From the NCBI GenBank assembly GCA_020072845.1, contig JAIQGF010000021.1, positions 1 through 64,000 of the forward strand: a DNA stretch of 64,000 nucleotides. The letters run 5' to 3'. The translations under genes and the position numbers were made by a program. Below the pieces are notes generated by a model. It saw nothing but the letters and a program-made list of their open reading frames with translations, was not told the origin of the DNA and did no database searches. Of the stretch, positions 8,607 through 16,813 are shown in pieces. How positions within the stretch are numbered: position 1 is the first letter of the stretch; each line of letters opens with the position of its first letter. Source of the DNA: Terriglobia bacterium. GTDB taxonomy: Bacteria; Acidobacteriota; Terriglobia; Terriglobales; Acidobacteriaceae.

Positions 8607-9546
8607 AGAGCAGATCGAAACCGTCGTTGCGGAACCCAAACCCGCGGCCCCGATCGCCGCCGCCGCGCGGGACGCCGCGGTGATCGCCAGCGACGAATGG
8701 GGCCCGGAAGCGCCGCCCGACCGCCGCGAATTCGTCCGCTTCACTCACCTGCACCGGGCGCTGCACGCCTGCATGATCGTCAGCTTCATCACCCTGGCGC
8801 TGACCGGGTTGTCGCTGAAATTTTCCTACACCGGCTGGGCGCGGTTTATGTCGCGCATGCTGGGCGGATTTCAGACCGCCGGCTTCATTCACCGCACCGC
8901 CGCGGTGATCATGTTCGCCGCCTTCATCACTCACATCGTCGATCTGTTCAAACTGAAGAAGCGCGAGTACGGATCGTGGAAGGCGCTGATCCTGGGCCCG
9001 AACTCCATGCTGCCCATGAAGCAGGACCTGCTGGAGTTCATCGCCACCATGAAGTGGTTCGTGGGGCAGGGCGAGCGGCCGCAGTACGGGCGCTGGACGT
9101 ACTGGGAAAAATTCGATTACTTCGCCGTCTTCTGGGGCGTGTTCATCATCGGCTCCACCGGCTTGACGCTGTGGTTTCCGGTGTTCTTCACGCGGGTGAT
9201 TCCCGGGTCGTTCATCAATGTCGCCACCATCATTCACAGCGACGAGGCGCTGCTCGCCACCGGGTTCATCTTCACCGTCCATTTCTTCAACACCCACCTG
9301 CGGCCGGAAAAATTTCCCATGGACACCACCGTGTTCACCGGGCACATGCCGCTGGCGGAATTGAAGCGGGACAAGCCGCGCGAGTACCAGGCGTTGCTCG
9401 CCAGCGGCCGCCTGGAGCAGCATTTGGCGGATCCGCAGCCCGCCATCGTGGTGAAGACCATTCGCGTGTTCGCCTGGGTGGCGTTGTCCATCGGCTTCAG
9501 CATCGTGGTGTGGATCATCTACGCGATGCTGTTCGCGTACCGCTAG
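8593..9546 (+). CDS. Cytochrome b/b561-type membrane subunit
   Basis: A 317-aa membrane protein with four main hydrophobic segments. Histidines suited to bis-His haem b ligation are HLHRALHACM and IHRTAAVIMFAAFITHI in the first half, and IIHSDEALLATG and TVHFFNTHLRPEKF in the second. It resembles the gamma subunits of formate dehydrogenase and related cytochrome b/b6-like quinol oxidoreductases. AGGAG precedes the ATG within the end of the 19-haem gene. Its C-terminal half is closely similar in layout to the cytochrome b domain of the next gene. The role is probably quinone/quinol exchange with the attached multihaem proteins. Confidence 0.88.
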   Translation: MATAKEQIETVVAEPKPAAPIAAAARDAAVIASDEWGPEAPPDRREFVRFTHLHRALHACMIVSFITLALTGLSLKFSYTGWARFMSRMLGGFQTAGFIHRTAAVIMFAAFITHIVDLFKLKKREYGSWKALILGPNSMLPMKQDLLEFIATMKWFVGQGERPQYGRWTYWEKFDYFAVFWGVFIIGSTGLTLWFPVFFTRVIPGSFINVATIIHSDEALLATGFIFTVHFFNTHLRPEKFPMDTTVFTGHMPLAELKRDKPREYQALLASGRLEQHLADPQPAIVVKTIRVFAWVALSIGFSIVVWIIYAMLFAYR

Positions 9547-9574
9547 CCCGGTGCGCAGAGAGAAGGGTCCTGGC

Positions 9575-11599
9575 ATGTTGAAACCGAGCCGTGCACGGAT
9601 GGCGATCGCGCTGGCATTCATACTCCTCTTATTCAGCGCGATTTCGTGGGCCGCGAAGCCGCCGAAACAGCCGAAAATCACCGACGCCGAATGTCTCGCT
9701 TGCCACGCCGACGCGAGCCTGACCAAGGAAGTGGGCGGCAAGCAGGTCTCGCTGGCGGTGGAGGAGGCGAAGTTCAAGGGCTCGGTGCACGGCATGTTCG
9801 CCTGCACCGACTGCCACACCGACATCAAGTCGGCGCCGCACGACACGCCGCCCGCCAAGCCCAAGTGCGCCACCTGTCACGCCGATGAGGACGCCGCCTA
9901 TAATCGCGGCTTCCACGCGCAGGCGGTGAAGAGCGGCGACAAACTCGCCGCCTCCTGCCAGGATTGCCACGGCAACGTGCACCAGATCCTGCCCGCCACC
10001 GATCCCAAGGCGAAGGTGCATCGCTCCAACATTCCGGCCACCTGCGGCGTCTGCCACGGCCAGAAGTTCGTGATGGAGGCAAGCGGCCACAGCGCGCAGC
10101 CGTTCATCAACTACGAGGAGAGCGTGCACGGAAAATCGGTCGCCAAAGAAGGCGACAAAAGCAAGGCCGCGGTCTGCACCGATTGCCACGGCGCGCACGA
10201 GATCCTGAACGGCGGCAATCCGAAGTCCTCGATTGCCAAGGCCAACGTTCCCTTTACCTGCGCCAAGTGCCATGAAAAGGTCGAGCAGGAGTTCATGAGC
10301 AGCATTCATGGACAGGCGGTGACGCGCGGAAACTGGCAGGCCCCGGTGTGCACCGATTGTCACGGCATTCACACCATCAAGGCGCCGAGCGATCCCGCAT
10401 CTTCGGTGAGCGCCTACAACCTGGCGCGCAGCACCTGCGCGCGCTGCCACGAGAGCGTGCGCCTGGCGGGCGAGTTCGGTGTCGAGGGCCGTCGCGGCAG
10501 CACCTACCTGGCGAGTTATCACGGGCTGGCGTCGAAGGCGGGATCCAACGTGGTCGCCAATTGCGCCAGCTGCCACGGCGCGCACAACATCTTGCCGTCC
10601 TCCGACCCGAAATCCACCATCAACCACGCCAACCTGATCAAGACCTGCGGCCAGTGCCACCCGGGCGTCACCGAAAAATTCATCCAGGGCAAAGTGCACG
10701 TGGACGCGCCGCTGTCCGCCGATATCGGCAGCGTCGCGGTGCGCTGGATCCGCCGCATGTACCTGACGCTGATTCTCTTCACCATCGGCGGCATGCTGCT
10801 GCACAACCTGATTATCTGGCGGCGCAAGTCTCTGCTCCGCCGCGACGCCCACCGCCGCATCGTGCGCCGCATGGACGCGAATCAGCGGGTGCAGCACCTG
10901 ACGCTGCTGATCAGCTTCTTCGTCCTGGTGCTGACCGGCTTCGCGCTGAAGTATCCGGACTCCTGGTTTGCCGAGTTGCTGAGCTTGAATGAGACCGTGC
11001 GCGGAATCCTGCACCGCACCGCCGGCGGTGTGCTGATGGCCGTGGGCTTGTACCACGTCGCGTACCTGATCCTCAGCGCCGCGGGCCGGCAGCTCATGTT
11101 TAGCATGCTCCCCGAGCCCAAGGACGCGCTCGACGCGCGCGACACCATGCTCCACTACCTCGGCTTCAACGTTTCCAGACCGCAGTTTAAGCGCTTCAAC
11201 TATGCCGAGAAGGCCGAGTACTGGGCCCTGGTCTGGGGCACGATGGTAATGGCCAGCACCGGCCTGGCGCTGTGGTTCAAGGTGCAGGTCGGACACTTGT
11301 TTCCCCGGTGGTGGCTGGATGTCGCCACCGCCATCCATTTCTACGAGGCTGTCCTGGCCACGTTGGCCATCCTGGTCTGGCACTTCTACCAGGTGTTCTT
11401 CGACCCCGACATCTACCCGATGAATTGGGCGTGGTACGACGGCCGTATGTCGGTGGAGCACTACCAGGACGAGCACGGCCTCGACAGCGAGACTGTCCGC
11501 CGCGCCGTGGATGCCGCGGCGGCGGAGAGCGGCGCGCCCGAGCCGGTGCCGGCGCCGGAACCGTCCGAGGACAAGCAGCCGGTCGGCCCGCGCCCTTGA
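9575..11599 (+). CDS. Fusion of 11-haem cytochrome c and cytochrome b
   Basis: A 674-aa protein with a signal peptide, eleven CXXCH motifs (roughly residues 30-370), then a cytochrome b-like domain with about four membrane helices (residues about 390-620) and an acidic, proline-rich tail. The haem part uses the same SxHG/CHxxH/DPxS repeat as the 19-haem protein. The membrane part carries matching histidines (HRTAGGVLMAVGLYHVAYL; AIHFYEAVLATLAILVWHFY). It therefore fuses in one chain what the two preceding genes encode separately. AGAAGG lies 8 bases before the ATG at 9575; a GTG at 9551 is less likely. It starts 28 bases after the cytochrome b stop, in the same operon. Confidence 0.9.
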   Translation: MLKPSRARMAIALAFILLLFSAISWAAKPPKQPKITDAECLACHADASLTKEVGGKQVSLAVEEAKFKGSVHGMFACTDCHTDIKSAPHDTPPAKPKCATCHADEDAAYNRGFHAQAVKSGDKLAASCQDCHGNVHQILPATDPKAKVHRSNIPATCGVCHGQKFVMEASGHSAQPFINYEESVHGKSVAKEGDKSKAAVCTDCHGAHEILNGGNPKSSIAKANVPFTCAKCHEKVEQEFMSSIHGQAVTRGNWQAPVCTDCHGIHTIKAPSDPASSVSAYNLARSTCARCHESVRLAGEFGVEGRRGSTYLASYHGLASKAGSNVVANCASCHGAHNILPSSDPKSTINHANLIKTCGQCHPGVTEKFIQGKVHVDAPLSADIGSVAVRWIRRMYLTLILFTIGGMLLHNLIIWRRKSLLRRDAHRRIVRRMDANQRVQHLTLLISFFVLVLTGFALKYPDSWFAELLSLNETVRGILHRTAGGVLMAVGLYHVAYLILSAAGRQLMFSMLPEPKDALDARDTMLHYLGFNVSRPQFKRFNYAEKAEYWALVWGTMVMASTGLALWFKVQVGHLFPRWWLDVATAIHFYEAVLATLAILVWHFYQVFFDPDIYPMNWAWYDGRMSVEHYQDEHGLDSETVRRAVDAAAAESGAPEPVPAPEPSEDKQPVGPRP

Positions 11600-11630
11600 A
11601 GAGCCGGAATGCAATCCGGCGGGCAGGGAT

Positions 11631-11676
11631 GGCCTGTGGCACAGGTCACACGCGATTGTGACTTGCACCACAGGCC
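11631..11676. promoter_or_regulatory. 46-bp nested palindrome before the NapC-like gene
   Basis: Two 20-base arms match at 17 of 20 positions around a 6-base centre (cgcgat). The inner arms are a perfect GTCACA/TGTGAC. The element contains two overlapping CRP-like half-site pairs with one mismatch each: TGTGG-N6-TCACA (11635-11650) and TGTGA-N6-CCACA (11657-11672). It lies 107 bases before the start at 11783 and could be a double operator or an RNA hairpin. Confidence 0.6.
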
Positions 11677-11782
11677 ATCGTTTGTCAGCGGTTTACATTT
11701 GACGTAAGCTGCGCGGTTGCTTTTTTTGCCGGCGCAGCCCTGCCGGTGCAGTACTGCTACAGGAAATCCAGGAGGATTTTGG

Positions 11783-13327
11783 ATGGCCGACCAGCCCCCC
11801 GATGCCGTAGCCTCGCCCGCTTCCCCGCAAAACCCGCCGCCGGGCCTGTTCCGAAACCCGATCAGTCTGATCGGCGTGGCACTGGCGCTCATCAGCGCGG
11901 CCAATATCGCATTCCTCATTTTTATTGATTACATCTCCGCCCGGCCTAGTCCTTACATCGGCATTTTCGCCTACATGATCCTGCCCGCGTTCATGGTGCT
12001 GGGACTGCTGCTGATCCCGGTGGGCATGTGGGCAGAGCGCTCGCGCCGCCGTACGCAGGCGCCGTCCATGGCGCGCTACCCGCGCATCGATCTCAATGAT
12101 CCGCAGCAGCGCGGCGCCTTCGCGTTTTTCGTCACCTTCGCCATTGTGTTCGTCGCGCTGAGCGCGGCCGGCAGCTACCGCGCCTACGAGTTCACCGACT
12201 CGGTCCAGTTCTGCGGCCAGCTTTGCCACTCGGTCATGAACCCCGAGTTCGTCGCCTACAGCCAGTCGCCGCACGCGCGCGTGCGCTGCGTGGATTGCCA
12301 CGTCGGCCCCGGCGCCGGATGGTACGTGCGCTCCAAGCTCTCCGGCGCCTACCAGGTGTATTCCGTCACCTTCCACAAGTATCCCAAGCCGATCCCGACG
12401 CCGGTGCAAAGCCTGCGCCCGGCGCAGGAAACCTGCGAGCAGTGCCACTGGCCGCGCAAGTTCTACGGCGCGCAGTTGAAGGTGTTCTATCACTACGGCA
12501 GCGACGAGAAGAACACGCCGCGGCAGATCCGCATGCTGATCAACACCGGCGGCGGCGATCCCACCACCGGTGCGCCTTCCGGCATTCACTGGCACATGAA
12601 CATTGCCAACGAGATTACCTACCTTGCCAGCGACAAGCAGCGACAGGTGATTCCGTGGGTGCAGGTGAAGGACCAGAGCGGGCGCGTCACCATCTACCAG
12701 TCGAAGGACAACCCGCTCAAGCCGGAACAGATTGCCGGCATGCCCAAGCGGCGCATGGACTGCGTGGACTGCCACAACCGTCCGACGCATATCTATCCCT
12801 CGCCGGACCGCTCCGTGGACGAGGCCCTGCTGGCGAAACGCATTGATCCGGCGCTGCCGTTCATCAAGCAGCAGGCGGTGGAGGTGCTCAGCGCCAAATA
12901 CAACACTACGCCGGAGGCGATGCAGGCGATCGCTACCAGCCTGGAAAAGTTCTATAACGAAAAATATCCGGCGCTGACCAAGAGCAGGGAACTGGAGATC
13001 CGCAATGCCATTGCGGAGGTGCAGCGGATTTTCAAATCCACCATCTTCCCCGAGATGAAGGTGGACTGGCGCGTGCACCCCAACAATATTGGGCACTTCC
13101 TTTCCCCCGGATGCTTCCGCTGCCACGATGGCGACCACGTCAGCGCGGGCGGCGGCAAGGCGCTCACGAAAAATTGCGACACTTGTCATACCGTGATCGC
13201 GGAAGTGGAGAGCGGACAGCCCGTCTACGGCAGCACGCAGGGCATGGCGTTCAAGCACCCGGTTGACCTGGGCGACATGACCGCCGTCAATTGCTCCGAC
13301 TGCCATACCGGCGGCGTCGGACCGTAA
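11783..13327 (+). CDS. NapC/NirT-like heptahaem membrane cytochrome c
   Basis: A 514-aa protein with three N-terminal membrane helices (about residues 28-50, 58-80 and 112-132) followed by a periplasmic domain. There are six CXXCH sites and one CX3CH site: [14 protein letters not shown], in the place of the first NapC haem, with the downstream Met of the CHxM-type ligand. NapC/NirT/NrfH proteins oxidise quinol and pass electrons to periplasmic partners. AGGAGG lies 7 bases before the ATG; the in-frame start at 11717 lacks one. The 183-base gap from the previous gene holds its own palindrome, so it may be a separate transcript. A terminator follows. Confidence 0.88.
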   Translation: MADQPPDAVASPASPQNPPPGLFRNPISLIGVALALISAANIAFLIFIDYISARPSPYIGIFAYMILPAFMVLGLLLIPVGMWAERSRRRTQAPSMARYPRIDLNDPQQRGAFAFFVTFAIVFVALSAAGSYRAYEFTDSVQFCGQLCHSVMNPEFVAYSQSPHARVRCVDCHVGPGAGWYVRSKLSGAYQVYSVTFHKYPKPIPTPVQSLRPAQETCEQCHWPRKFYGAQLKVFYHYGSDEKNTPRQIRMLINTGGGDPTTGAPSGIHWHMNIANEITYLASDKQRQVIPWVQVKDQSGRVTIYQSKDNPLKPEQIAGMPKRRMDCVDCHNRPTHIYPSPDRSVDEALLAKRIDPALPFIKQQAVEVLSAKYNTTPEAMQAIATSLEKFYNEKYPALTKSRELEIRNAIAEVQRIFKSTIFPEMKVDWRVHPNNIGHFLSPGCFRCHDGDHVSAGGGKALTKNCDTCHTVIAEVESGQPVYGSTQGMAFKHPVDLGDMTAVNCSDCHTGGVGP

Positions 13328-13367
13328 GGCAAGTTTCTAGTTGCTGGTTTCTAGTTGCCAGATCGCG

Positions 13368-13400
13368 AGGGCAGCGGATTTATCGCTGCCCTTTGTTTTG
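13368..13400 (+). terminator. Rho-independent terminator after NapC-like gene
   Basis: A 9-bp stem AGGGCAGCG/CGCTGCCCT with a short AT-rich loop is followed by ttgttttg. It lies about 41 bases after the stop codon. Confidence 0.75.
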
Positions 13401-13437
13401 TCTGTCTAGTACTGGTTTCAAGAGTCGGTTTTTCGGA

Positions 13438-13556
13438 AGGGCACGGCTTTAGCCGTGCTGCTGAGGCCGCGAAAATAGTGGGCTTTAGCCCCTGAGGGAC
13501 ATTTTTCCTGAGGACTGTGGCCCACATCTGCCTCGGCCAATGTGGGTCTTTTTCTG
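13438..13556. repeat. Intergenic REP-like hairpin cluster
   Basis: The 352-base gap 13328-13679 holds several inverted repeats and no gene. One is gcacggctttagccgtgc (13441-13458); another centres on gggctttagccc near 13481. A third has CCCACAT/ATGTGGG arms at 13521-13546 followed by a T-rich run. The third resembles a hairpin inside mutY (36391-36421). Confidence 0.6.
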
Positions 13557-13679
13557 TCGTGGTGTTCAGCGCGCGAGTCGCAGCGGCGGATGAGAATAGC
13601 CCGGCGCTGAAGCAGGTAGGAGCGGACGCGATTGCAGTTGGGCGGCTCCGTAACTTGTGCTAAGCCGATTTATCGCTAG

Positions 13680-13901
13680 TTACGGAAGTCGGTCAAAAAC
13701 AATCCTGTGAAGAATGGCAAAACCTACTGTCCAGCCAACAGCTTCGAGAGCCGAGATTCCTACGTTCGTCCAAAATGGTGTTGTGCGCCAACTCCACGCC
13801 ATCCCGCAGGTAAAGAAAACAACGAACGCAATTGGCCCATCAATAACGAGGCGCTGCCATGTCTTAAGCTTTGACCGTTCGGCGCTCATTCTGAGCCGCA
13901 T
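13680..13901 (-). CDS. Small two-helix membrane protein
   Basis: A 73-aa predicted membrane protein with two hydrophobic stretches (around VIDGPIAFVVFFTCGMAW and VGISALEAVGWTVGFAIL) and a basic N-terminus. AGGGAG lies upstream of the ATG at 13901, which supports it being real. No family was recognised. It diverges from the radical SAM gene at 14048, and the two CRP-type operators between them could serve both. Confidence 0.5.
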   Translation of the reverse strand: MRLRMSAERSKLKTWQRLVIDGPIAFVVFFTCGMAWSWRTTPFWTNVGISALEAVGWTVGFAILHRIVFDRLP

Positions 13902-13959
13902 TATGCTCCCTGCGTAACTGTCGTAAACACCCTTATTACAAGTTACGCCCCAAAGCCCC

Positions 13960-13997
13960 CGTGACCCTCCTCACACCAATTTGTGACAACTGTCACG
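13960..13997. promoter_or_regulatory. Two CRP-type operators before radical SAM gene
   Basis: GTGA-N6-TCAC palindromes occur at 13960-13975 (GTGACCCTCCTCACA) and 13982-13997 (TGTGACAACTGTCAC), centres 22 bases apart, ending 50 bases before the start at 14048. Confidence 0.7.
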
Positions 13998-14047
13998 GCC
14001 TCATGTTCTCCCCGGGTCTACGCTGGAGCAGGTAGAGGAGACCGAGG

Positions 14048-15292
14048 ATGGATACCGGGACCGCGCAAAATCCGCAGCCGTCGAAGCCGCGGCTGATCTT
14101 CTGGGAAGTCACCAAGGGCTGCAACCTGCGTTGCATCCATTGCCGCGCCAGCGCCACCGAGCTGAGCTCGCCGACCGACCTGCCGACCGCGCGCGCGCTC
14201 GACATCATCACCCAGATTGCCGCCTACGCCAGCCCCATCCTGGTGCTGAGCGGAGGCGAGCCGCTCTACCGGCGCGACATCTTCCAGTTGGCCCGCTTCG
14301 CCACCGATCGCGGGCTGCGCGTTGCCCTGGCCACCAACGGCACCATGGTGACGAAAGAACTGGCGCGCCGCATCGTGGACTCCGGCGTGCGCCGCGTTTC
14401 CATCAGCCTGGACGGCGCCGACTCGCTGACCCACGATACCTTTCGCGGCATCCCCGGTGCGTTTGACGCCGCCGTGTACGGCTTGCGCAACCTGAAAGAA
14501 CTGGGCATGTCGGTGCAGATCAACATGACGATCGCGCGCCACAATGCGCGCCAGTTGCCACAGGTCCTGGAGTTGGCGCGCGGCCTCGGCGCCGACGCGC
14601 TGCACACCTTTCTCCTGGTTCCGGTCGGCTGCGGCGTGGACATCGCCGCCGAGCAGATGGTTGCGCCCGAAGAATACGAGGCCATGCTGAACTGGTTCTA
14701 CGACCGCTCTCTGGAAGGCGGCATCGAGCTGAAGGCGACCTGCGCGCCGCACTATTTCCGCGTCGCACGCCAGCGTCGCGCCGCCGAACGACGCGCATCC
14801 GAAAGCACGCCGCAATCCCCGGCGATTGGCCCCGCCGACATGATGATGCCGGGCTCGGCCGGCGTGGTGATTCATCCCCACGGTTCGCATTCTCCCTCGG
14901 TCGCGAAGAACGCGGAACACGCCGGCATGGGCGGTCACCCCGACGGCATGCACGCCATGACCAAGGGCTGCCTGGCCGGCACCGGCGTCTGCTTCATTTC
15001 GCACGAGGGCGAAGTATTCCCCTGCGGCTATCTCCCGGCGGTCGCGGGCGACCTGCGCAAGCAGAGCCTGGCCGACATCTGGGAAAACTCGGTGGTGTTC
15101 AACCAACTCCGCGATACCGACAACCTGAAAGGGAAGTGCGGCTGCTGCGAGTTCCGCAATATCTGCATGGGGTGCCGCGCGCGCGCCTACGCCGCTACCG
15201 GCGACTACCTGGACGAGGAGCCGTTCTGCGTATACCAGCCGCGCAGCGAGGCACTCAAGGCCCGCAAAGCGGCTGCCGTGGCCAACGAGTGA
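14048..15292 (+). CDS. AhbD/NirJ-like radical SAM protein with SPASM-type C-terminus
   Basis: A 414-aa radical SAM enzyme. The cluster motif is GCNLRCIHC (C25, C29, C32), with the glycine-rich LSGGEPL strand, ATNGTMV, and a C-terminal cysteine region (FPCGYLP; KCGCCEFRNICMGCRARAYA) of the SPASM/twitch type holding auxiliary Fe-S clusters. This architecture matches the haem-modifying radical SAM enzymes AhbD, AhbC and NirJ. A 40-residue insert rich in H, M and P (about residues 255-310) precedes the C-terminal clusters. Its place beside 47 haem-c sites fits a haem-related role, but PqqE-like peptide modification cannot be excluded. GAGGAGACCGAGG precedes the ATG. Confidence 0.8.
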   Translation: MDTGTAQNPQPSKPRLIFWEVTKGCNLRCIHCRASATELSSPTDLPTARALDIITQIAAYASPILVLSGGEPLYRRDIFQLARFATDRGLRVALATNGTMVTKELARRIVDSGVRRVSISLDGADSLTHDTFRGIPGAFDAAVYGLRNLKELGMSVQINMTIARHNARQLPQVLELARGLGADALHTFLLVPVGCGVDIAAEQMVAPEEYEAMLNWFYDRSLEGGIELKATCAPHYFRVARQRRAAERRASESTPQSPAIGPADMMMPGSAGVVIHPHGSHSPSVAKNAEHAGMGGHPDGMHAMTKGCLAGTGVCFISHEGEVFPCGYLPAVAGDLRKQSLADIWENSVVFNQLRDTDNLKGKCGCCEFRNICMGCRARAYAATGDYLDEEPFCVYQPRSEALKARKAAAVANE

Positions 15293-15391
15293 GTCTTGTA
15301 CGATACGGGAGATCGCGCCGCCAACCATGCCAACCAGCCGTTCCGGCGCGGTCTCCTGCAACCCACGCGGGTGCGGATGTGGGGACGTGGC

Positions 15392-15429
15392 CGCGACTAA
15401 AGTCACAGCGTGGCGTGAGAATCATCACT
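15392..15429. promoter_or_regulatory. CRP-type operators before YwiC-like gene
   Basis: A full GTGA-N6-TCAC site (cGTGAGAATCATCACt, 15414-15429) and a one-mismatch site (cGcGACTAAAGTCACA, 15392-15407) lie in the 149-base gap. The full site ends 12 bases before the ATG and abuts the ribosome-binding site, a position more typical of repression. Confidence 0.6.
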
Positions 15430-15441
15430 AGGATCTCGGAC

Positions 15442-16293
15442 ATGGCTGCCGCCGCCGTCAAACCCGTTCCGGTTACGCCCGCTCGCTTCCGCGCTCTCAT
15501 CATCCCGCGCGAACACGGCGCCTGGGGCCTGCTGCTGATTCCGCTGGTCACCGGGGCCTGTGCCGGCCTCGCGGTGGCGCAGAACTGGATATCGCTGGCG
15601 GAGTTCACCGTCGCCGCGCTGGCGTTGTTCTGGATGCGGACTCCGGTGGAGAGCGCGCTGGGCACGTCGCCGATCCGCGCGCAGTCGGCGTCGGAATCAA
15701 ACCGGCTGTTGTTGGCGATCGCGGCCCTGGGCTCGGTTGCCATGGTGTGCATCACGGCGCTGCTATGGAATGGCGCCGATCGCGGGCTGCTGGTCCTGGG
15801 CGCGGTCGCCGCCGTCGCGTTTGTCGCGCAGGCGCTGGTCAAGCGCCGCGGCCGCAGCGCGCGCATGCCGGCGCAAATGATCGGGTCGTTGGGCCTGACC
15901 GCCGCCGCGCCCGCCGCCTGGTACGTGCTAACCGGCCAACTGGATGCACGCGCTTTCGGGCTGTGGCTGGCCAACTGGATCTTCGCCGGAAACCAGGTCC
16001 ATTTTGTCCAGCTCCGCATTCACTCTGCCCGCACCGCAAGTCTCGGTGAAAAATTTCTGCGCGGGCGCTGGTTCTTCTTCGGGCAACTCGCGATGGTCGC
16101 CGCGCTGCTGTTCGCCTGGCGCGTCCACCTCCTGCCTGGATTGGCGTTGGTAGCCTTCCTGCCCCTGCTCGCACGCGGATTCCTGTGGTTCAAGTCCGGC
16201 GCGCAATCGCTCGCGGTCAAACGGCTGGGCTGGACCGAACTTGCCCACGGCGTGGCTTTCGGCTTGCTGCTCATCGCCGCCTATCGCCTGTAA
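15442..16293 (+). CDS. YwiC-like membrane protein
   Basis: A 283-aa integral membrane protein with about eight hydrophobic segments. The N-terminal signature IIPREHGAWGLLLIPL and the later RGRWFFFGQ region fit the YwiC-like family, whose function is unknown; in Bacillus the gene sits near nitrate-respiration genes. The ATG at 15442 has AGGATC upstream. An in-frame start at 15136 lies within the radical SAM gene and is rejected. It is likely co-regulated with the upstream haem-related genes through its own operators. It ends 37 bases from the convergent HIT gene. Confidence 0.8.
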   Translation: MAAAAVKPVPVTPARFRALIIPREHGAWGLLLIPLVTGACAGLAVAQNWISLAEFTVAALALFWMRTPVESALGTSPIRAQSASESNRLLLAIAALGSVAMVCITALLWNGADRGLLVLGAVAAVAFVAQALVKRRGRSARMPAQMIGSLGLTAAAPAAWYVLTGQLDARAFGLWLANWIFAGNQVHFVQLRIHSARTASLGEKFLRGRWFFFGQLAMVAALLFAWRVHLLPGLALVAFLPLLARGFLWFKSGAQSLAVKRLGWTELAHGVAFGLLLIAAYRL

Positions 16294-16330
16294 TGCGATC
16301 CTTGGCGAACGCCGGACGCTGCATTTCTGC

Positions 16331-16672
16331 TTATCCCGGCGGCCACTTCATGTCGCGCCCGCCCAGCAGGTGGAGATGCAAGTGGAAGACGGACTGGCCC
16401 GATCGCGCGCCGACGTTGTACACGGTGCGGTAGCCGTCCTCGATGCCGCGCTCGCGCGCAATCTGCGCCGCGACCAGGTGCGAATGCCCGATGATCTCCG
16501 CATCCTCCGCTTTCGCTTCCTTCAAGCCGCGAATGTGCTTCTTGGGAAGAATGAGCACGTGCGTCGGCGCCCGGGGGTGAATGTCCTCGATTACCAGCAC
16601 CTGCTCGTCTTCGAAGACCTTCCGGCACGGCGTCTTGCCGGCAATCATGTTGCAGAACAGACAGTCGGACAT
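16331..16672 (-). CDS. HIT-family (HinT-like) nucleotide-binding protein
   Basis: A 113-aa histidine-triad protein. The motif HLHLHLLGG (H97, H99, H101) near the C-terminus and the N-terminal pattern CLFCNMIAGKTPC mark the HinT/protein kinase C inhibitor branch, which hydrolyses purine nucleoside phosphoramidates. Length is normal for the family. It is a cytoplasmic housekeeping enzyme with no link seen to its neighbours. Confidence 0.93.
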   Translation of the reverse strand: MSDCLFCNMIAGKTPCRKVFEDEQVLVIEDIHPRAPTHVLILPKKHIRGLKEAKAEDAEIIGHSHLVAAQIARERGIEDGYRTVYNVGARSGQSVFHLHLHLLGGRDMKWPPG

Positions 16673-16679
16673 AAAAGAA

Positions 16680-16813
16680 AGTGGTCAGTCGCTAGTGGCC
16701 AGTGGCCAGCAAGACCGTTGAAGATACTAACGATGGCGAGGGTTGTAGATCAAATTTGACCACTGACCACTGGCCACTGACCACTGACCACTGGCCACTG
16801 ACCACTGACCACT
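16680..16813. repeat. Two opposed short tandem arrays between rlpA-like and HIT genes
   Basis: Units of gtggtcagt/gtggccagt at 16680-16712 face about six units of gaccactg(g/a)ccact at 16758-16813, which are their reverse complement, with about 45 bases between. The long array ends exactly at the stop codon of the RlpA-like gene. The whole could fold into a long imperfect hairpin. Confidence 0.75.

Noticed and set aside
9629-11671. 680-codon minus-strand frame opposite the 11-haem fusion
   Set aside because: It mirrors the coding frame of a clear multihaem cytochrome; no domain is visible.
16755-16813. Possible CRISPR array
   Set aside because: The units are 8-10 bases without unique spacers, so this is a microrepeat.
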